Positions 32,588 through 40,552 of a stretch of 64,000 nt of DNA are shown piece by piece (positions within the stretch are counted from its first letter, which is position 1; every line of letters starts with the position of its first letter). The position numbers were made by a program, and so were the translations under genes. Source of the stretch: Burkholderiaceae bacterium (GTDB taxonomy: Bacteria; Pseudomonadota; Gammaproteobacteria; Burkholderiales; Burkholderiaceae); the NCBI GenBank assembly GCA_947452535.1, contig CANGCM010000004.1, forward strand, positions 1-64,000, written 5' to 3'. The notes under the pieces are model-generated. The model did no database searches. It was not told the DNA's origin and saw nothing but the letters and a program-made list of their open reading frames with translations.

Positions 32588-33817
32588 CTAAAAGTAAGCT
32601 TCGCCACGCTCTACCGGTGGCTCCCATTCACAGTCAGACCATGGGCCATCACCATTCTCTTTAATGTAAGAAATACTACCGTCTTTAGTGGGTTTATGTG
32701 AACCATTAAAGAAATTTTGGAGCCAGTCAAAGACATAATCATGACAATCCATGCCACCTAAGTTTGCAATACTCCACAGTGGATGGTATTGATTTTCAAA
32801 AACCCACATCTCCTTTGGAACCTTTAGGTCTTCATATGCCTCAATCGCATCTTCTAGAGGACAAAGAGGATCAAACTCACCAGTAACTAATAGGGTTGGA
32901 CATTTAATCTTGTCTAAATGACCTCGGACGGTCATATTCTTTGCAACCTCTTCATCGAAGCGCGCTTCATCTTCGTATCCAGCCATATACATAAACATTT
33001 GTTTAAAGCGTGGAGAGGATTGAGTAAAGATGGTGTTATTAGGATTAAAGCAAGCAACCGAAGACACTACAACTGCAGCACGATGATCGTAGCTTGATAA
33101 TCTGAGTGACCAATAACTTCCCATGCTGATGCCGTAGATAGCAATCTTATCTTTATCCACTTCAGGGCGAGTCATCAGGTAACTGATCACTGCGGCGCCT
33201 GCCCGCTCATAGTTATCGCCTACTGCTCTAATTTTTTGGATATTTGAGTTTCCTTGACCTGGGCCATCCATTGCAAGAACGTGGAACCCTCGTGCTAAGC
33301 CGATGTTGTGATAAGCCTTAGGAAATACTTCTTTTGTTTGATCCATTCCAGGAACATAGATTACGACTGGTGCTTTGCGACGATCTGGTAGGAGGTGCAA
33401 GAGGCAAGATATTGTTTTACCGTCGTCAAATTCAACCTCTACGCGCTCAATTGGATAGTCAGCAGTTTGATTACGTAAATCCACCATCTCTGATAGCTTT
33501 GCATATAACTTCTTCTTAACTGGATGGTCATCAAAATAAATCGGATGCTGAGCATGGCGATAAGATTCGATTGCATGATCAAAATGGTAAGTGGCAGAGG
33601 AGTTTGCACCACGCGCCTGAGCGGCCTTAGCTAAGCGCTCATGCCTCTCGGCGGCTTCAAGCCATACCTTTGGCAGCATTCGATAATTTCTTGCCCGCTT
33701 GCCTGTAGGGACTTCAATATCATCGCGTTCAAAGTTCTGAACACGTCCGCGCATATTCAACGCAAGATCCAGCATCCACTGCTGATTATCACGCTCTGTT
33801 CTGAGTTTTTTTAGCAT
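32588..33817 (-). CDS. Alpha/beta hydrolase, dihydroxypseudooxynicotine-hydrolase-like
   Basis: A 409-residue cytoplasmic hydrolase with an N-terminal helical region and the triad Ser231 (YGISMGSYW), Asp316 (TGEFDPLCP) and His345 (NQYHPLWS). The VEVEFDDGKTISCLL strand and AMDGPGQGNS match the other members of this group, but the histidine motif lacks the G-A-E-H-C form. It is the first gene of the minus cassette, divergent from a Bug gene at 33991; the region between them holds a 15-bp palindrome. Confidence 0.85.
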   Translation of the reverse strand: MLKKLRTERDNQQWMLDLALNMRGRVQNFERDDIEVPTGKRARNYRMLPKVWLEAAERHERLAKAAQARGANSSATYHFDHAIESYRHAQHPIYFDDHPVKKKLYAKLSEMVDLRNQTADYPIERVEVEFDDGKTISCLLHLLPDRRKAPVVIYVPGMDQTKEVFPKAYHNIGLARGFHVLAMDGPGQGNSNIQKIRAVGDNYERAGAAVISYLMTRPEVDKDKIAIYGISMGSYWSLRLSSYDHRAAVVVSSVACFNPNNTIFTQSSPRFKQMFMYMAGYEDEARFDEEVAKNMTVRGHLDKIKCPTLLVTGEFDPLCPLEDAIEAYEDLKVPKEMWVFENQYHPLWSIANLGGMDCHDYVFDWLQNFFNGSHKPTKDGSISYIKENGDGPWSDCEWEPPVERGEAYF

Positions 33818-33922
33818 GTTGTCCCCATTAAAAATAGTCTTTCTGATTTAATTTTATTTTCAGACAATAATCATATACATTATTGATAACGACATGAGAA
33901 ATATTTGCTGGCCTCATATATT

Positions 33923-33937
33923 TATTGCATTGCAATA
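33923..33937. promoter_or_regulatory. Palindromic operator candidate in a divergent promoter
   Basis: TATTGCA-T-TGCAATA is a perfect 15-bp palindrome, 54 bp before the Bug gene at 33991 and 106 bp from the divergent hydrolase gene. The GCATTGCAA core recurs in the dyad at 39430-39456 before another Bug gene, suggesting one shared regulator. Confidence 0.5.
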
Positions 33938-33990
33938 TTTACTACGATATGAATCAGCATGAATAACTAATCACGAAAGAATTAATCAAG

Positions 33991-35016
33991 ATGAAAAAAC
34001 ATTCGCATATTCCTAGCGCATCCTTACTACGACTGTTCCTGCTTAGTTTCTTTGTGCCTTTATTAGGAACACTATTTTCTTTGCAAACTGCTTTCGCGCA
34101 AGATGCAAGCTTTCCAAATAGGCCAATTAAATTAGTCGTTCCATTGGCTCCAGGCGGCGCAACTGATACCGTCGCTCGCATTTATGCAAAACAACTTTCA
34201 TCCAAGCTAAACACCCCGGTTGTAGTAGAAAATCGCGTGGGTGCTGGCGGAATGATCGCGCTAGATTCCATGTCCAAGGCTCCTGCTGATGGTTACACTA
34301 TTTTTGTAGGGAATCTTAGTACCAATGCCTTGAATGAGACCGTTTTCGCTGAAAAGATCAAGCGTAAGCCATCTGAATACTTGACAGGGATTACCACTCT
34401 AGCAATCATCCCCCATATTTTCGTTGCTTCCGCTCAGCTAGGTATCAATAGTATTCCTGAGCTCATTAACTATGCCAAGCGCAATCCTGATGCGATCAAT
34501 CATGCCTCGCCCGGTGTTGGCACCTACTCTATGTTGGACATGCTCAACTTTGAAAAGGCCGCGGGATTGAAGATGACCCATGTTCCCTATAACGGTGGCG
34601 CCGGTCAATATATTGTTCCAATGGTTAGCAACGAAGTTCAAATTGCATTTATTAATGCATCCTCTGTCATTGAAATGATTCGCGCTCAAAAGTTACGTGC
34701 CTTAGCAGTGACAACGGAAAAGAGATTGCCTGAACTACCAAATACTCCCACCATGGGTGAGGTAGGTTTTCCAGGAGTTGGGACTAATGCATGGCAAGCA
34801 ATATTTGTACCGGTAGGCACTCCAAAAGCAACTATAGATAAATTATTTAATGCAAGCATAGATGCTTTAAATACCGAAGAGCTAAAAGAGGCATTCAAAA
34901 AGCAATTGATTAATCCTGCTTATAGTAAATCACCGGAAGATTTCAATCGCTTCGTACAGCAAGAAGTCAATCGGTGGGCGGCCATATTGAGTAATTTAAA
35001 TGTCAAGGCAGAGTAG
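33991..35016 (+). CDS. Bug/TctC-family solute-binding protein
   Basis: A 341-residue receptor with a long signal peptide ending QTAFAQDA, binding loop KLVVPLAPGGATDTVAR, and variant mid motif THVPYNGGAGQYIV (Lys to Asn in PYKG). It is monocistronic on the plus strand: the upstream gene is divergent and the downstream membrane-protein gene is convergent. It may be regulated together with the divergent hydrolase cassette. Confidence 0.92.
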   Translation: MKKHSHIPSASLLRLFLLSFFVPLLGTLFSLQTAFAQDASFPNRPIKLVVPLAPGGATDTVARIYAKQLSSKLNTPVVVENRVGAGGMIALDSMSKAPADGYTIFVGNLSTNALNETVFAEKIKRKPSEYLTGITTLAIIPHIFVASAQLGINSIPELINYAKRNPDAINHASPGVGTYSMLDMLNFEKAAGLKMTHVPYNGGAGQYIVPMVSNEVQIAFINASSVIEMIRAQKLRALAVTTEKRLPELPNTPTMGEVGFPGVGTNAWQAIFVPVGTPKATIDKLFNASIDALNTEELKEAFKKQLINPAYSKSPEDFNRFVQQEVNRWAAILSNLNVKAE

Positions 35017-35053
35017 TAAATCCACTAGCCAGCATCTTACGTAAGCTGAATTT

Positions 35054-35836
35054 TTATGATGAAGGCTGAGGCGTTAATTTTGCCGTCAACTTGACGATCA
35101 ATTGGACTAGCACTTGAGCAAGGATTGCGGATAGCACTGAAGATAGAGCAGCTATCAAGATAGAGCTCATTGGCAGCAAGAGTGACAGGGTGACAAAAAA
35201 TGCGGTAAATGAATAGAAACCCTTAACCATTCCTCTGTAAACCTGTGTGACATAGGCTGGCCCTAATGTATTGTGGGTAAAAACAGCTAGTACTAATCCA
35301 ATCACTGGAAAAACTGCAAGGATGCCACTCCAAGTCTCACCCAAAAGTGTTGCTAAGGTAGTAACGGAAAGGGTTAATAAAGCGCCCACTAGCATGCGCC
35401 ATGGAAGATCGTGCAGTTTTGTCCTGGGCGGTGCAATTATCTTCATTTTTGGCAAAAGATAAGGCGTAACTAAAAGAGAGCCAATTGCTATTGCAATGGA
35501 AGTCTCCAAGCCGGGCGAGCACGTGGCCAAAATAAATGCTGAGACAAACCATGCAGATAGTGCAATCAGTAGGGCTAATGGCCAATCAAAGCGAATACAA
35601 CTCCATGAATAGGCTATCCCAAAAAGCATTAAGCAGGTAGTCGCAGAGATTGCTGACACTGCTGTCAATGTAGCAAATATAGAGCCTTGCTCAAGTGCGA
35701 TGAAAATAACAATAGGCCCTGCAACTACTGGGAAGGCGCCCATTAATCCTGCAATTCCAGATCCCCATTTCCGACCTGCTAAGGTAATTAAGCCAATAAA
35801 TAAGGGGACTATGCAAAGTTTGAGTATGAGGATCAC
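35054..35836 (-). CDS. Polytopic membrane protein of unknown function (GlpM-like layout)
   Basis: A 260-residue protein with about eight helices and an internal repeat: WGSGIAGLMGAFPVVAGPI in the first half and TWSGILAVFPVIGLVLAVF in the second, each a G-x-x-x-x-F-P-V loop. That repeat resembles GlpM-type and related small membrane proteins, but I do not recognise a defined family. It stands alone, convergent with a Bug gene and divergent from the SUMF1 gene. It could be a permease; no substrate can be suggested. Confidence 0.75.
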   Translation of the reverse strand: MILILKLCIVPLFIGLITLAGRKWGSGIAGLMGAFPVVAGPIVIFIALEQGSIFATLTAVSAISATTCLMLFGIAYSWSCIRFDWPLALLIALSAWFVSAFILATCSPGLETSIAIAIGSLLVTPYLLPKMKIIAPPRTKLHDLPWRMLVGALLTLSVTTLATLLGETWSGILAVFPVIGLVLAVFTHNTLGPAYVTQVYRGMVKGFYSFTAFFVTLSLLLPMSSILIAALSSVLSAILAQVLVQLIVKLTAKLTPQPSS

Positions 35837-35930
35837 TGGTAAATTATAGATAGAGAGATTGATCCCTAGAGTAGCATATTAAGAACCCTATTTATTTGAT
35901 CATCTTATTTTGATTGTTTAAAAAATCATC

Positions 35931-36773
35931 ATGTTAAAAAAAATCACAAAAGCAAATTTGCTTAGGCAAGGGTGCCAAGCTGTTTTTATCTTTTTTACTT
36001 GTCTAGCTGTGGTTCATGCTCAAGGAAACTCTAAAGATCTGAGATCGTTAAAAACGATGGCGCTCATTCCAGGCGGATCTTTTGTTATGGGGTCTAGTAA
36101 TGGCCCCGATGATGAAAAGCCACAACATACTGTCTTTGTAAAAGCATTCCTGATGGATATTCTCCCTGTAAGCAATGCTGATTTTGCACAATTTCTGAAT
36201 GCTCGAGGTCTTCAAAATCAGCAGGCCGAGACTTTTTATGATCATCAGGATAGCGATGCCAAAATCCATCAGCGTAATTCAGTATGGCAAGCTGATCTTA
36301 CTTATGAATTACATGCAGCAAATGAAGTGAGTTGGGTGGGCGCGCGCGATTACTGTACTTGGTTCAATAAGCGATTACCCACTGAGGCTGAGTGGGAAAA
36401 GGCAGCGCGCGGTATTGATGGTCGGAAATACCCTTGGGGTAATGCGCCACCGAATGCAAAGTTTGCTCTTTTTGGGGCGCCCTATAACTCATCGGCACCC
36501 GTTGATGCATTTCCGGACGGGGCAAGCCCTTATGGCATTTTAGATATGGCTGGAAATCAATGGGAATGGGTATCCAGTGCCTATCAACCCTACCCCTATA
36601 GGGCGGATGATGGCAGGGAAAACCAGAATGCTGGGCCGGTCCGATCCACTCGTGGGGGTGGGCATGATTCAAATGCGGAGGAGATTAGTGCTACTCAGCG
36701 AGGCAGATTTTTATCCCGCAACCCGAAGGCTGGGCACCACAATATCGGTTTTCGTTGCGCAAGTAATTACTAA
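35931..36773 (+). CDS. Exported SUMF1/formylglycine-generating-enzyme-domain protein
   Basis: A 280-residue protein with a signal peptide (cut near AVVHAQG) and one SUMF1 domain: MALIPGGSFVMGSS, DDEKPQHTVFVKAFLMDILPVSNADF, RLPTEAEWEKAARG, YPWGN, ILDMAGNQWEWVSS, STRGGG and IGFRCASN. It lacks the paired catalytic cysteines of true formylglycine-generating enzymes; the corresponding stretch reads GGHDSNAEEISATQRG. It is therefore not a sulfatase activator but one of the many SUMF1-like proteins with other roles. It lies alone, 96 nt before a GlcG-like gene. Confidence 0.85.
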   Translation: MLKKITKANLLRQGCQAVFIFFTCLAVVHAQGNSKDLRSLKTMALIPGGSFVMGSSNGPDDEKPQHTVFVKAFLMDILPVSNADFAQFLNARGLQNQQAETFYDHQDSDAKIHQRNSVWQADLTYELHAANEVSWVGARDYCTWFNKRLPTEAEWEKAARGIDGRKYPWGNAPPNAKFALFGAPYNSSAPVDAFPDGASPYGILDMAGNQWEWVSSAYQPYPYRADDGRENQNAGPVRSTRGGGHDSNAEEISATQRGRFLSRNPKAGHHNIGFRCASNY

Positions 36774-36869
36774 TCGAATGCTTTAATTAAGTTGTACTAT
36801 CTTTTAATATTTAGCTCAATCAGCGATATCATGCTTGAGTGAATCTTTTTAATAAATTATGAGGCTGAC

Positions 36870-37325
36870 ATGACAATATCTATTCAAACAATATCGATTA
36901 AATCCGCATTAACGATTGCTCAAAATACATTGGAGTGCGCAAGGTCAGAAGGTATGCACCCAATTGCTGTTGTTGTATTGGATGTGCGCGGGGCTGTAAA
37001 GGCTTATTTGGCTGATGATGGAACTAGCTTACTCAGGTTTGATATTGCTCTCGGCAAAGCTGCTGGTACCTTAGGTATGGGTCTTGGGGGTCGTGAGCTT
37101 GAGCGGAAAGCAATTGCGGCACCTCATTTTATGAGCTCCCTGCCAGCTCTATCTAGCAAGGGAATGGTGCCTGTGCGAGGCGGTGTTTTGATAAAAAATC
37201 AACAGGGCGAAATTATTGGGTCTGTTGGGGTTAGCGGGGACACTTCTGTTAATGATGAGATTTGCGCCCTAAAAGGGATTCAGAGTGCTGGCCTACTGGC
37301 AGATCATGGTGATAAAGAGAGCTAA
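36870..37325 (+). CDS. GlcG/HbpS-family (DUF336) heme-binding-like protein
   Basis: A 151-residue protein of the GlcG/HbpS family: GMHPIAVVVLDVRGAVKAYLADDGTSLLRFDIALGKAAGTL and VRGGVLIKNQQGEIIGSVGVSG are its two signature segments. Members bind heme or act as small chaperone-like proteins beside oxidoreductase genes (glcG in the glycolate operon). Cytoplasmic, no signal. It is followed by a long perfect hairpin that includes its stop codon. Confidence 0.85.
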   Translation: MTISIQTISIKSALTIAQNTLECARSEGMHPIAVVVLDVRGAVKAYLADDGTSLLRFDIALGKAAGTLGMGLGGRELERKAIAAPHFMSSLPALSSKGMVPVRGGVLIKNQQGEIIGSVGVSGDTSVNDEICALKGIQSAGLLADHGDKES

Positions 37326-37354
37326 GTAAGAGAAAAATATACGTCTTACTTAGC
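37321..37354. terminator. Long perfect hairpin between convergent genes
   Basis: GCTAAGTAAGA and TCTTACTTAGC form an 11-bp perfect stem with a 12-nt loop, starting inside the stop codon of the GlcG-like gene and ending 19 nt before the convergent dehydrogenase gene. No U-tract follows, but the position argues for a transcription terminator serving both genes. Confidence 0.65.
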
Positions 37355-37372
37355 TTGTCCAACTATCGCAAT

Positions 37373-38302
37373 TTATTTTAGTTTGCTCATCCTGCGCAGG
37401 ACATCGTAAACGGCCGCCGTATCATTTTCCGCATGACCTGCACCCATTGCGGCATTATAAATAGCTTGTGATGCAGCAAATAGGGGTGCGGGTGTATTGG
37501 TCTGGGCAAGTGCTGCAGTAATGAGTTTCATATCCTTTTGCCAGATTGAAACTTTCATCGTTGCTTCATCCCAATTTTCTTTTACCATCATTGGGCCGCG
37601 AACGCTAAACATCCTCGAACCACCAGCCCCGTCAGCTAACACCTTAACAGTCGTTGCGGGATCAATACCCCAATTTTTCCCCATTAGGATGGCTTCAGCT
37701 GTTGAGACATTGTGAATTGCAACTAATAGATTGGCCATGAGCTTTAACTTCATGCCATTTCCAAAGCTACCTACGTTGTAATTCGCTTTTGCAAAGCCAA
37801 AAAACACTGGCTCCATTTTTTTGATGGCTGCAGATTGCCCGCTAGAGTAAATTGAAAGATCTTTTGTTTTGGCTTGAGCGCCCGTTCCAGAAAGCGGGCA
37901 GTCCAACAGAATGATGCCTTTGGCGTCCAGAATTTTCTTGGCGGCCATCTTATCTTCTAGATCAAGAGTGCTTGCTTCAGCAATAATGAGCCCCTTCTTT
38001 CCGCTTGTAGCAATCGCCTTAGCGTTCTCAATGAGTGCGCTGGGGCTTGGTAGTGAGGAGATGATATAGGTCGCTTCCTTACCAAGATCGCCCGCTGATT
38101 TAGCTATTCTGCCGCCGGCCTTAATCAATCTTTTTTGGCAACGGGGGTCTGGATCAAATCCAATGACATCGAATCCAGCTACCAGAAGATTGCTTGAAAT
38201 GGCTGATCCCATAATGCCTAAACCAAGCACGCCAACGGTCTCTTTTGAATTCTGAGTATTTTTAGGTTCAGCTTTTTTAGAAGCCTTTTTTATCTTGGTC
38301 AT
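37373..38302 (-). CDS. 3-hydroxyisobutyrate-dehydrogenase-family enzyme (N-extended)
   Basis: A 309-residue beta-hydroxyacid dehydrogenase. The NAD(P) motif is GVLGLGIMGSAISSNLL, the substrate segment is LLDCPLSGTGAQA and the catalytic lysine lies in GNGMKLKLMANLLVAIHN. A lysine-rich extension of about 22 residues (MTKIKKASKKAEPKN...) precedes the Rossmann fold; unusual for the family and possibly a nucleic-acid- or membrane-contacting tail, or a wrong start. It is divergent from a second member of the same family at 38504. Substrates of the family include 3-hydroxyisobutyrate, tartronate semialdehyde and glyoxylate. Confidence 0.88.
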   Translation of the reverse strand: MTKIKKASKKAEPKNTQNSKETVGVLGLGIMGSAISSNLLVAGFDVIGFDPDPRCQKRLIKAGGRIAKSAGDLGKEATYIISSLPSPSALIENAKAIATSGKKGLIIAEASTLDLEDKMAAKKILDAKGIILLDCPLSGTGAQAKTKDLSIYSSGQSAAIKKMEPVFFGFAKANYNVGSFGNGMKLKLMANLLVAIHNVSTAEAILMGKNWGIDPATTVKVLADGAGGSRMFSVRGPMMVKENWDEATMKVSIWQKDMKLITAALAQTNTPAPLFAASQAIYNAAMGAGHAENDTAAVYDVLRRMSKLK

Positions 38303-38430
38303 GGTTATCTCTGATGAATAAAAAATGAATAATAGCGGAAATCTGAAAGGAGCTTGCCTTGAGAGGGGGCTGCAATTGATTATGAATAGTTAGGGCTTGC
38401 ACTCATTTAATCATAAATTGATATAGTGAC

Positions 38431-38445
38431 CATACTATTAGTATG
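38431..38445. promoter_or_regulatory. Perfect palindrome between two divergent dehydrogenase genes
   Basis: CATACTA-T-TAGTATG is a perfect 15-bp palindrome, 59 bp before the ATG at 38504 and 129 bp from the minus-strand start. GntR-family operators often have this size and symmetry. No GntR gene is in the window. Confidence 0.5.
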
Positions 38446-38503
38446 TCGGCAATGAGGGCGGTAATTTTTGCTCTCGATCATGAAAAGAAAACAAGGAGAT
38501 AGA

Positions 38504-39391
38504 ATGAAAATAGGTCTAATTGGCACCGGAAGGCTTGGTGGGGGGATGGTCGAGCGACTAATTAATGTAGGCCATGATGTTTATATTTGGAACCGTTCAC
38601 CAGAAAAAGCTCAGCCCCTAGTCAAATTGGGCGCAACTTTAATGTCCTCGCCTGCCATGGTGGCTGAAGCGGCCGAAATTATCTTGTCCGTACTAACCGA
38701 TGCTATCGCAATTGATGCTGCTTACTCAGGCCAAAATGGTATTTTGTCTGCAAATTTGAAAGGCAAAGTACTCGTTGAGATGAGTACCGTGCGACCTGAA
38801 ACGCAAATTGCTTTGGCTGCTAAGGTAATTACTGCTGGGGGTGAATTTGTCGAGTGTCCAGTCGGGGGCTCAGTGATGCCTGCAAAAGAGGGGACTTTGT
38901 TAGGTTTGGTCGGGGGTGAGGATCTTTCCGTCAAAAAAGTGATGCCACTATTGCAGCAAATGTGCCGTCGTGTAGAGCACGTTGGCCCAGTAGGATCGGG
39001 ATCTAGCTTAAAGCTGGCAATTAATTTGCCGCTCTTGGTTTATTGGGAGTCTCTCTCAGAGGCGGTTGCACTTGCCCAGCACATTGGATTAGATCCTGAG
39101 CGTTTACTAGACATCTTGGCTGATACTTCTGGGGCTCCGAATGTAATGAAGGCGCGCTCACCCAAAATAGCAGCCGCGCTTAAAAGTGGACAGGCGGGCG
39201 CCACTTTTTTTAATATCGATTCAATTCGTAAAGATTTGCGAACGATGGTTGAGGAGGGGCAAAGCCTGGGTTATTCATTACCGGTTGCCCAGGCTGCATT
39301 AAGTTCCTATGACCGCTCTTCAGAAGCCGGCTATGGTAATTGTGATGGCTCAGAATTGGTTACGTCTTGGCTTGCAATAGCAAAAAAGTAA
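38504..39391 (+). CDS. 3-hydroxyisobutyrate-dehydrogenase-family NAD(P) oxidoreductase
   Basis: A 295-residue beta-hydroxyacid dehydrogenase: MKIGLIGTGRLGGGMVERL at the N-terminus, NRSPEKA for cofactor choice, VECPVGGSVMPA as substrate motif and a catalytic lysine in GSSLKLAINLPLL. I moved the start from 38468 (TTG) to ATG 38504, since AAGGAGAT sits correctly before it and the protein then begins at the Rossmann strand. The helix after the lysine is somewhat different from classical members. A Bug gene follows after 144 nt with its own dyad. Confidence 0.88.
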   Translation: MKIGLIGTGRLGGGMVERLINVGHDVYIWNRSPEKAQPLVKLGATLMSSPAMVAEAAEIILSVLTDAIAIDAAYSGQNGILSANLKGKVLVEMSTVRPETQIALAAKVITAGGEFVECPVGGSVMPAKEGTLLGLVGGEDLSVKKVMPLLQQMCRRVEHVGPVGSGSSLKLAINLPLLVYWESLSEAVALAQHIGLDPERLLDILADTSGAPNVMKARSPKIAAALKSGQAGATFFNIDSIRKDLRTMVEEGQSLGYSLPVAQAALSSYDRSSEAGYGNCDGSELVTSWLAIAKK

Positions 39392-39429
39392 GGTTATGAG
39401 TTCTGGAGGGGGTAATGCCCTTAGTGATA

Positions 39430-39456
39430 TTGCATGCGATTAATGTCGCATTGCAA
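39430..39456. promoter_or_regulatory. Dyad upstream of the Bug gene at 39536
   Basis: TTGCA-TGCGA and TCGCA-T-TGCAA form a near-perfect 10-bp dyad (one inserted base) with a 6-nt spacer, 80 bp before the start. It shares GCATTGCAA with the palindrome at 33923-33937. Confidence 0.5.
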
Positions 39457-39535
39457 CATTGGTTAATTCTACTTTTTATGCATAATAAGGATTAGCGTCC
39501 TCGATTAGAAGGACGAAATAATTGGAGTCAAATTC

Positions 39536-40525
39536 ATGATTACAAGTTGTCGATCTCATTTAACAAAGCTTTCTTTCATCGTGCTTACAGGCTTATGTGC
39601 CATTACGGCCACGAGTGTCTTTGCACAAGCATTCCCTTCTAAGCCGGTACGGCTAATCGTGACTTATCCACCTGGTGGTAGCTCAGATTTAATGGGTCGC
39701 TTAATGGGGAAGAAGCTCAGTGAGCTTTGGGGGCAACCTGTCATTGTTGAGAATAAGGGTGGTGCAGCGGGCTCTATAGGTATGGAATATGCATCACGAC
39801 AGGCGCCAGACGGTTATTCATTTGTATTGGGTAACTTTGGCCCCGCCTTGGTTAATCCGCTTATGAGTAAGGTGAGTTACAGCATGGATAAGGACTTTAT
39901 GCCTATTTCCTTGACTGCATCTGGTCCAAACGTGTTGGTTGTGCCAGCCAACTCTCCATACAAGAACTTACAAGAGTTATTGGATGCGGCGAAAGCAAAA
40001 CCTAATGCACTGAATTTTGGAACTAGCGGCCCAGGCAGTATGTCGCATATAGCAACCGAGATGATTATGCGTCAGACCGGCGTTCAAATGACTCACGTTC
40101 CTTACAAGGGCGGTGGCTTAGCGTTAATTGATTTAATGGCAGGGCAGATTGATTTTATTATTTCTGATGCCTTGCCTGCAGCTGAGCATATTAAGTCTGG
40201 AAAATTGCGCCCCTTGGCAATTACTAGTGGCTCAAGAACGTCTCTAGTTCCAGGAGTTCCTACTTTTTCTGAGGCAGGATTACCTGGCTTTGTTGCGTTA
40301 ACTTGGTGGGGTGTCTATTTACCAACGGGCACACCTAAGGATATACAGGATAAGTATTACTCTGCATTAGTAAAGGTGATGGGTGATCCTGAGATCAAGG
40401 AGCGCTTTGCAGGAATGGGAGTCCAAGCCCAAGCTACAACTCCAGATGAGTTCAAGACCTACCTGACATCTGAAAATAACCGCTATGCAAAATTAATCTC
40501 TGATAACAAGATTAAGGCGGATTAG
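39536..40525 (+). CDS. Bug/TctC-family solute-binding protein
   Basis: A 329-residue receptor with signal peptide ending TSVFAQA, binding loop RLIVTYPPGGSSDLMGR, and THVPYKGGGLALID. TTGGAG gives a usable ribosome binding site. It has its own operator and terminator, so it may be transcribed alone or with the preceding dehydrogenase. The loop begins T-Y rather than P-F, which sets it apart from most of the other Bugs. Confidence 0.93.
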   Translation: MITSCRSHLTKLSFIVLTGLCAITATSVFAQAFPSKPVRLIVTYPPGGSSDLMGRLMGKKLSELWGQPVIVENKGGAAGSIGMEYASRQAPDGYSFVLGNFGPALVNPLMSKVSYSMDKDFMPISLTASGPNVLVVPANSPYKNLQELLDAAKAKPNALNFGTSGPGSMSHIATEMIMRQTGVQMTHVPYKGGGLALIDLMAGQIDFIISDALPAAEHIKSGKLRPLAITSGSRTSLVPGVPTFSEAGLPGFVALTWWGVYLPTGTPKDIQDKYYSALVKVMGDPEIKERFAGMGVQAQATTPDEFKTYLTSENNRYAKLISDNKIKAD

Positions 40526-40552
40526 TCTAATACCGCCCAGCGATATTAGACT
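40524..40552 (+). terminator. Intrinsic terminator of the Bug gene
   Basis: AGTCTAATA and TATTAGACT form a perfect 9-bp stem, loop 11 nt, followed by a T-rich tail. It starts inside the Bug stop codon region and overlaps the last codons of the convergent amidohydrolase gene. Confidence 0.8.
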
